Source: Luteolibacter algae (lineage in GTDB: Bacteria; Verrucomicrobiota; Verrucomicrobiia; Verrucomicrobiales; Akkermansiaceae). Taken from it: 64,000 nucleotides of DNA. The stretch covers positions 1 to 64,000 of the forward strand of contig NZ_JBHUIT010000010.1 in the NCBI RefSeq assembly GCF_042683045.1. The letters are read 5' to 3'. Below the pieces are notes generated by a model, which did no database searches, was not told the origin of the DNA, and saw only the letters and a list, made by a program, of their open reading frames with translations. Shown here piece after piece: positions 59,990 to 64,000 of this stretch. The stretch's first letter is position 1; each line of letters opens with the position of its first letter. The position numbers were made by a program, and so were the translations under genes.

Positions 59990-60943
59990 TTAGTTTTCGA
60001 GCACATCAGGCTTTGAGTCCAGCTTCCGGAAGCGGAGGTTGAGGCCGCCACCTGTTCCGGATTTGACTTTGTCGATGCGGCTCCGGATATCTTCCGGCGC
60101 CGCCAGCTTATCCTCTTCCGTATTCCATGGCCCTGACCATACGATTTTGTTGTCAGTATCCCGGACGGTGACCTCGGAAACGTCACCATTGGATTTGATT
60201 TCGATCGAGCCATTGTTGTCCATCATCCGGACGGTGGAGCTCTGCTGGAAGCTGATCCCTCCTTTCTTGTCCTGTAGAATTGGAGGCACTGCCTCTTCCA
60301 GCGAGTGATTCATCTGCTCACGCATCATCCGGAAGGTATTCTGGAGTTGGGGATCACTGAAAGCACTTGCGTTACCGGCTCCAAAGGCCTCCAGATTTTG
60401 CTCGATAAGACCGCGGAGACGATCTGCATGGGCTTTGGGAAGTCCTTCAAGCAAGGGCTCCTGATTCAGCTGGGCGACATGATCCGCAGGGCGGTTGCCA
60501 ATCGTCACTTCGACTTTTGCCGGTTTTCCTTTATGGATGAGATCTATGGAAAGACGATCCCCGGTTTTATGCCCGCGGACGATTGAGCTGAGTGTTTCAG
60601 GACTATTGATCTCCGCTCCGTCGATGTTGAGAATGATATCGTTGATGAAAAGTCCTGCTTTCTGAGCCGGACTATTCGGGCAGATCGTGCGGATGATTAC
60701 GCCGGCATCGCTTTCCAAGTTCAAATGATCCGCCACCATGCTTGGCAGAGTGGCTGTGGCGAGACCGATAAACGGGACCTGCTCGTTGGGACGGACTGCC
60801 TTCGCCTCGAATTTCTCGCGAAGAATGGCTGGTGGTTGCGTGCTTTCCGGTGCTGGCTCGATAGCTTGCACCACATTGAAAGGGCAGATGCTTAATCCGC
60901 CAATGATACCGCTTGCGGAAATGATGGTGAATTTAATTTTCAT
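59990..60943 (-). CDS. Secreted PDZ-domain protein
   Basis: 317 residues from ATG 60943 (MKIKFTIISASG); an ATG nine bases upstream is possible. Signal peptide to about residue 25. A PDZ domain spans about residues 55-150 (VPFIGLATATLPSMV, AGVIIRTICPNSPAQKAGLFINDIIL, GDRLSIDLIHKGK). The rest is helical then beta-rich with FQQSSTVRMMDNNGSIEIKS. No protease domain is present, so it is not a DegP/DegS-type enzyme; it may bind peptide tails or a partner protease. Third gene of the ECF sigma operon, 54 bp after the anti-sigma gene. Confidence 0.75.
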   Translation of the reverse strand: MKIKFTIISASGIIGGLSICPFNVVQAIEPAPESTQPPAILREKFEAKAVRPNEQVPFIGLATATLPSMVADHLNLESDAGVIIRTICPNSPAQKAGLFINDIILNIDGAEINSPETLSSIVRGHKTGDRLSIDLIHKGKPAKVEVTIGNRPADHVAQLNQEPLLEGLPKAHADRLRGLIEQNLEAFGAGNASAFSDPQLQNTFRMMREQMNHSLEEAVPPILQDKKGGISFQQSSTVRMMDNNGSIEIKSNGDVSEVTVRDTDNKIVWSGPWNTEEDKLAAPEDIRSRIDKVKSGTGGGLNLRFRKLDSKPDVLEN

Positions 60944-60997
60944 ATGATTCATTTTATACTTATAGCGTATTGTTATTGCCCTTTTGTCTAAAATGTA

Positions 60998-61672
60998 TTA
61001 GTCGATTTTTTCCGGAATAATTACATATTCCACACGAGGCTGCTCGACTTGGACCTGCTCTCCATTTTCGTTCGTCATGGTGACTTGATCTGTGTAGGTG
61101 AATCTCAAAACACGGTGCGGCTGATTGTTGTTCTGCCAGATGACTCCCTCGTCTTGCGTGTTGCTGAGATTTCTATTGAAGCTTGCCGGAGAAAAATTCG
61201 AGACCGGGCTTGCTTGCGGAGCCTGCACCATAAGATCCGGAGCTACCGGGGCGATCGTTTCCTGCCGGACGATTTGCCCTGCATGATCTTCACGGCCTGG
61301 CGTCATGAGAGCAGCGATGGAGCCCAGTATTGCAACTGCTGCAGCTGCGGCAATATTGAACCGTAGAAGGTTCGATCGCTTGGCTGGGTCGTGCCGGGTT
61401 TTGTGGGGATTGGATTTGTGGAATAGAACAATTTTATCGTCCACTGCGAAGGGCGTGTCGCTGATGGTGCTGCTGAGCTTTTCCTGCAGCGAAGATGGAA
61501 TAGCGCGCGGTTTGACGGCCCGTAATTGTTTTTCCATCTCCAGTTCCTCGGCTGTCAGCTCGGTGAGCGTGCCTTCCGCACAAGCGGTCAGTCTGGAAAG
61601 GAAATCCTCGTCAAGACAGCAAGGAACGAGCTTGCCAAGTTCTTGTTCGGTGGATGTTGGAATTTTTGACAT
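60998..61672 (-). CDS. Putative membrane anti-sigma factor
   Basis: 224 residues. N-terminal cytoplasmic part (1-103) with helical segments and Cys18-Cys19 and Cys31, but no HxxxCxxC zinc motif; one membrane helix (about 104-124, FNIAAAAAVAILGSIAALM); C-terminal periplasmic part with VLRFTYTDQVTMTNENGE. Topology and position directly downstream of an ECF sigma gene (84 bp) indicate an anti-sigma factor that holds the sigma factor at the membrane, although the sequence is not a standard ZAS domain. Release may need cleavage or contact with the PDZ protein of the same operon. Confidence 0.65.
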   Translation of the reverse strand: MSKIPTSTEQELGKLVPCCLDEDFLSRLTACAEGTLTELTAEELEMEKQLRAVKPRAIPSSLQEKLSSTISDTPFAVDDKIVLFHKSNPHKTRHDPAKRSNLLRFNIAAAAAVAILGSIAALMTPGREDHAGQIVRQETIAPVAPDLMVQAPQASPVSNFSPASFNRNLSNTQDEGVIWQNNNQPHRVLRFTYTDQVTMTNENGEQVQVEQPRVEYVIIPEKID

Positions 61673-61756
61673 ATATATAAACGTTGGCTAACTCTAGTGA
61701 AGTATTAGTGGGAGGTTCTTCAATATTAGGTGAATTGATGATAATAAAGGATCTGG

Positions 61757-62386
61757 TCAAATGGATAGGTCGCCGCGGATACGGGCAGTGCCGAGCTCGC
61801 GCTTCAGTGCGTCCAGTCCGTAGCGATACCGCGAGGCCGCTGTGTTTTGGGAAATGCCTAAAGCTTCCCCGATCTGTGCAAATGTCTGTTCTCCCCAAAT
61901 TTTCATGACGATCACCTCAGAGAATTTTTCAGGCAGTGATTTGATAGCGTCCTCGAGTTGGTTTTTTGTTTCTTCGTCGCCGCCGTCGGAATCAAACCAA
62001 GGGTGGAAGGCTTCCAACTGCTCCGCTTCGATCTCTGCCGAGACATTGTCTTCGCGTTTCTTACGTCTGTCGTCTTTTCGCGACAGGTCGATGGCAAGCC
62101 TGCGGATTGTTGTATAAAGATAGGGTTGCCAGGCTTCCTGGCCGCCCACGAATTCACCCGCCCGAATTTTTTCGACAAGTTTGACAATCGCATCCTGGAG
62201 GACGTCTTGGGCATCTTCATGGGATCTGGTTTGGTTTCTTGCAAAAAGGAATAGTTTGGGTGCGTGCTCTTCCAGCCACGCGCGCCAGGCGGTCGTGGCC
62301 GGGGAGCTCTGGGTCTGAGCTTCGATTGCGGACATGTTCTTAGGAGGTATTAGAGTAGCGTTACCTTCGCTCACATTTGTCTTCAT
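61757..62386 (-). CDS. ECF-type RNA polymerase sigma factor
   Basis: 209 residues from ATG 62386 (GGTGG three bases before it); ATG 62335 (MSAIEAQTQ) is an alternative that matches the usual ECF length better, and GTG 62392 is possible. Region 2: FLFARNQTRSHEDAQDVLQDAIVKL and LYTTIRRLAIDLSRKDDRR; region 4: LPEKFSEVIVMKIWGEQTFAQI and ALGISQNTAASRYRYGLDALKR. It should direct transcription of its own operon and others on a cell-envelope signal. The gene is divergent from the ankyrin lipoprotein with only 57 bp between. Confidence 0.93.
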   Translation of the reverse strand: MKTNVSEGNATLIPPKNMSAIEAQTQSSPATTAWRAWLEEHAPKLFLFARNQTRSHEDAQDVLQDAIVKLVEKIRAGEFVGGQEAWQPYLYTTIRRLAIDLSRKDDRRKKREDNVSAEIEAEQLEAFHPWFDSDGGDEETKNQLEDAIKSLPEKFSEVIVMKIWGEQTFAQIGEALGISQNTAASRYRYGLDALKRELGTARIRGDLSI

Positions 62387-62443
62387 TTCCACCAGCAGGA
62401 TTTTGAAGATTGAATGCTTAATATTTCTGAAGTAAATAGCGCT

Positions 62444-64000
62444 ATGGACATTTTCAGAATCTTTCTCATTTGCGCATTCGTGGCAGTGCTTGGAGGTTGT
62501 CGTAAGAAATCGGAATCAGTCGCAAAGGAAGTCCGTGAGGCAGGATATGCGATGACTGCGGAGGGCTGGTTTGAAGCGGTGCTGAATAATGACGTGTCGG
62601 TGCTTAAAAAGATGGTGGGAGGGGGCTTCGATGAGAAAATCAAAGATGAACAGGGACGCAACGGACTGCACATTGCAGCGGAATCCGGGAGCAGGGAAGC
62701 GGCTGAATATCTCTTGAACCGTGGCTTTTCAGTGGATGAAGTGGATGAAGCCGGCCAGACACCTCTGATGTTGGCCGTGCTGGCAGATAAAACGGAGATG
62801 GTGAAATGGCTCTTGAGACAGGGAGCCGATCCTAAACTGAAGGACAAAAATGGTTTTATGGCGCTGATGCTGGCAGTGACGAATGGCAGAAAGGCGGAAG
62901 TCGAAGAGCTGGCGACCTATCATCGGGAGGATTTGGATTCGGCACTTTTGTTGGCAGCCCTGGTAGGGAAAGCGGAAGTGATTGACGCGCTCACGAATTA
63001 TGGCGCGTCCGTCTATGCACGGATGGAAGACGGCCGCACTCCACTGATGCTTGCCGCGCAGAATGGGCACCGTGATGCCGTGGCATTGCTGATCGATATC
63101 GGAGCCAGCCGTTTTGCGACCACTGACAATGGAGACAGCGCTCTGAGCCTTGCCGTTGCCGCGGGGCATGGGGATATCGCGAAAATGATAGAGACAGGGT
63201 TCGTTGGCGATAAGTTGGCGCTGGAGTCCGATGAGGAAGTCGCGGAAGCCATGGACGAGTATCTGGATGAGATGCAGCCGGAAGCCGGGATCGATGGAGT
63301 TGATGAGGATGGCCTGCTGGCCTTGGATGCAGATACTTTGGAGGGAAATGATCAGAAAGACGATCCTGCCAACGGCGGATCACAAGGATCTGATGGAAGT
63401 GCCGAAGCAGGAGGGCTTGCCGCTCTCGATGGCTCGCCGGTGGTGGATCATGAAAATTCCAGAAGAGATTTTTCCGGGAACCCAGTCACCGAGGCTCCCG
63501 GTAGACAACGAGAAGCGGGCGGTCAGGCGGGCTCTGAGGCAGCAGGAAGTAGATCCCGATCCGCTGTGGGGCGTCCCGTGGTATCATTGGAGGGTGCAAG
63601 AATCAGCCAAGGTGTTACGAAGCCACGGTCAGCGGCTGTAGAGCCTGCAATGGGAAATGCTGAGCGCTCGCCAGAGGAGGTGGGAGCAAGGGAAAATTCT
63701 AGGCAACGTGGCATCGCCCGGGAAGAAGAGCAGGGCGAATTGCCTTTGGTGATGCGTCATTACAGGCAGCGCGAGCTTCCTGTGGAGGTTCGTGAAGTTT
63801 CCGGAGGAGTTGCCTCCCTGCATCTGATCGGTCCGCAGCCGAGAACGGTGAATGTGAAGGCTGGTGAGAAAATCCCGGACTCAAATCTGGTGGTGATCCG
63901 TGTTTTCAGCCGCACCGAGCAAGGGAAGCTGAATAATAACGAGCCTTTGGAAGTTGGAATCGTAGAAGTGGAGGATAGTCTTAGCGGGCAGCGCCGTGAA
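62444..64000 (+). CDS. Ankyrin-repeat lipoprotein, C-terminus beyond the window (partial)
   Basis: The frame starts at ATG 62444 (MDIFRIFLICAFVAVLGGC, lipobox LGGC with Cys19) and is open to the last base, 519 codons so far. Residues about 45-235 hold ankyrin repeats (GRNGLHIAAESGSREAAEYL, GQTPLMLAVLADKTEMVKWL, GRTPLMLAAQNGHRDAVALL). Residues about 240-440 are low in complexity, rich in Gly, Ala, Ser, Asp and Arg. A third, more ordered part (about 440 on: SLHLIGPQPRTVNVKAGEK) has no family I can name. Likely a membrane-anchored periplasmic protein for protein contacts. Being divergent from the ECF sigma gene it may be a target of that sigma factor. Confidence 0.85.
   Translation, partial: MDIFRIFLICAFVAVLGGCRKKSESVAKEVREAGYAMTAEGWFEAVLNNDVSVLKKMVGGGFDEKIKDEQGRNGLHIAAESGSREAAEYLLNRGFSVDEVDEAGQTPLMLAVLADKTEMVKWLLRQGADPKLKDKNGFMALMLAVTNGRKAEVEELATYHREDLDSALLLAALVGKAEVIDALTNYGASVYARMEDGRTPLMLAAQNGHRDAVALLIDIGASRFATTDNGDSALSLAVAAGHGDIAKMIETGFVGDKLALESDEEVAEAMDEYLDEMQPEAGIDGVDEDGLLALDADTLEGNDQKDDPANGGSQGSDGSAEAGGLAALDGSPVVDHENSRRDFSGNPVTEAPGRQREAGGQAGSEAAGSRSRSAVGRPVVSLEGARISQGVTKPRSAAVEPAMGNAERSPEEVGARENSRQRGIAREEEQGELPLVMRHYRQRELPVEVREVSGGVASLHLIGPQPRTVNVKAGEKIPDSNLVVIRVFSRTEQGKLNNNEPLEVGIVEVEDSLSGQRRE

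Overview
The window looks like chromosome of a member of the Verrucomicrobiota, most likely order Verrucomicrobiales. The clues are a PEP-CTERM protein with an Arg-rich tail, several DUF1080 (3-keto-disaccharide hydrolase type) domains, a Planctomycetes/Verrucomicrobia-type cytochrome domain (PSCyt1), a secreted Tat-type Gfo/Idh/MocA oxidoreductase, a c-type cytochrome paired with a beta-propeller dehydrogenase, and five secreted Cys-type sulfatases. Identification is by reading motifs; no database search was possible.

Left third (1-27.5 kb): the end of a secreted Ca-binding-repeat protein and a strong terminator; a complete TonB2-type energy-transduction operon (DUF3450, TtpC-like, ExbB, ExbD, TonB, TPR) running into a porin; a minus-strand housekeeping cluster (glycyl-tRNA synthetase, ferredoxin, DciA-like, a HAD-Nudix fusion, FolB) facing alaS across a 354-bp gap with hairpins; an arsenic operon (arsR, DUF6428, acr3, arsC) with a recognisable operator-promoter; a quinone-oxidoreductase-type dehydrogenase with an ABM monooxygenase; a KDG-type sugar kinase behind a palindromic operator; heme O synthase overlapping a SMUG1-type uracil-DNA glycosylase; a 60-bp tandem-repeat protein; RNase PH; two tandem CPA2 antiporters with RCK domains; and a pseudouridine synthase.

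Middle (27.6-42.5 kb): behind a 50-bp compound palindrome lies an exported redox/sugar operon (Gfo/Idh, a DUF1080-cytochrome-SUMF1 triple fusion, ApbE). Then come an MsbA-like ABC exporter, a PEP-CTERM serine protease divergent from a cytochrome lipoprotein, and a five-gene Yej/Opp-type peptide ABC importer whose permeases carry large inserts.

Right (42.5-57 kb): a minus-strand sulfated-glycan locus with five sulfatases, two paralogous GH43-like beta-propellers (one free, one fused to a ThuA domain), a cytochrome c plus propeller-dehydrogenase-DUF1080 pair, internal terminators that split it into several units, and a 23-codon remnant of a sixth sulfatase gene. The genes suggest extracellular desulfation and oxidative cleavage of a sulfated polysaccharide. 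No formylglycine-generating enzyme with its cysteines and no anSME lies in the window.

Far right (57.3-64 kb): a membrane PAS histidine kinase and a single-domain response regulator face an ECF sigma / anti-sigma / PDZ-protein operon, followed by a divergent ankyrin-repeat lipoprotein cut by the window end. The most promising new hypothesis is that the HAD-Nudix fusion, translationally coupled to folB, performs the dephosphorylation steps before FolB in folate synthesis.
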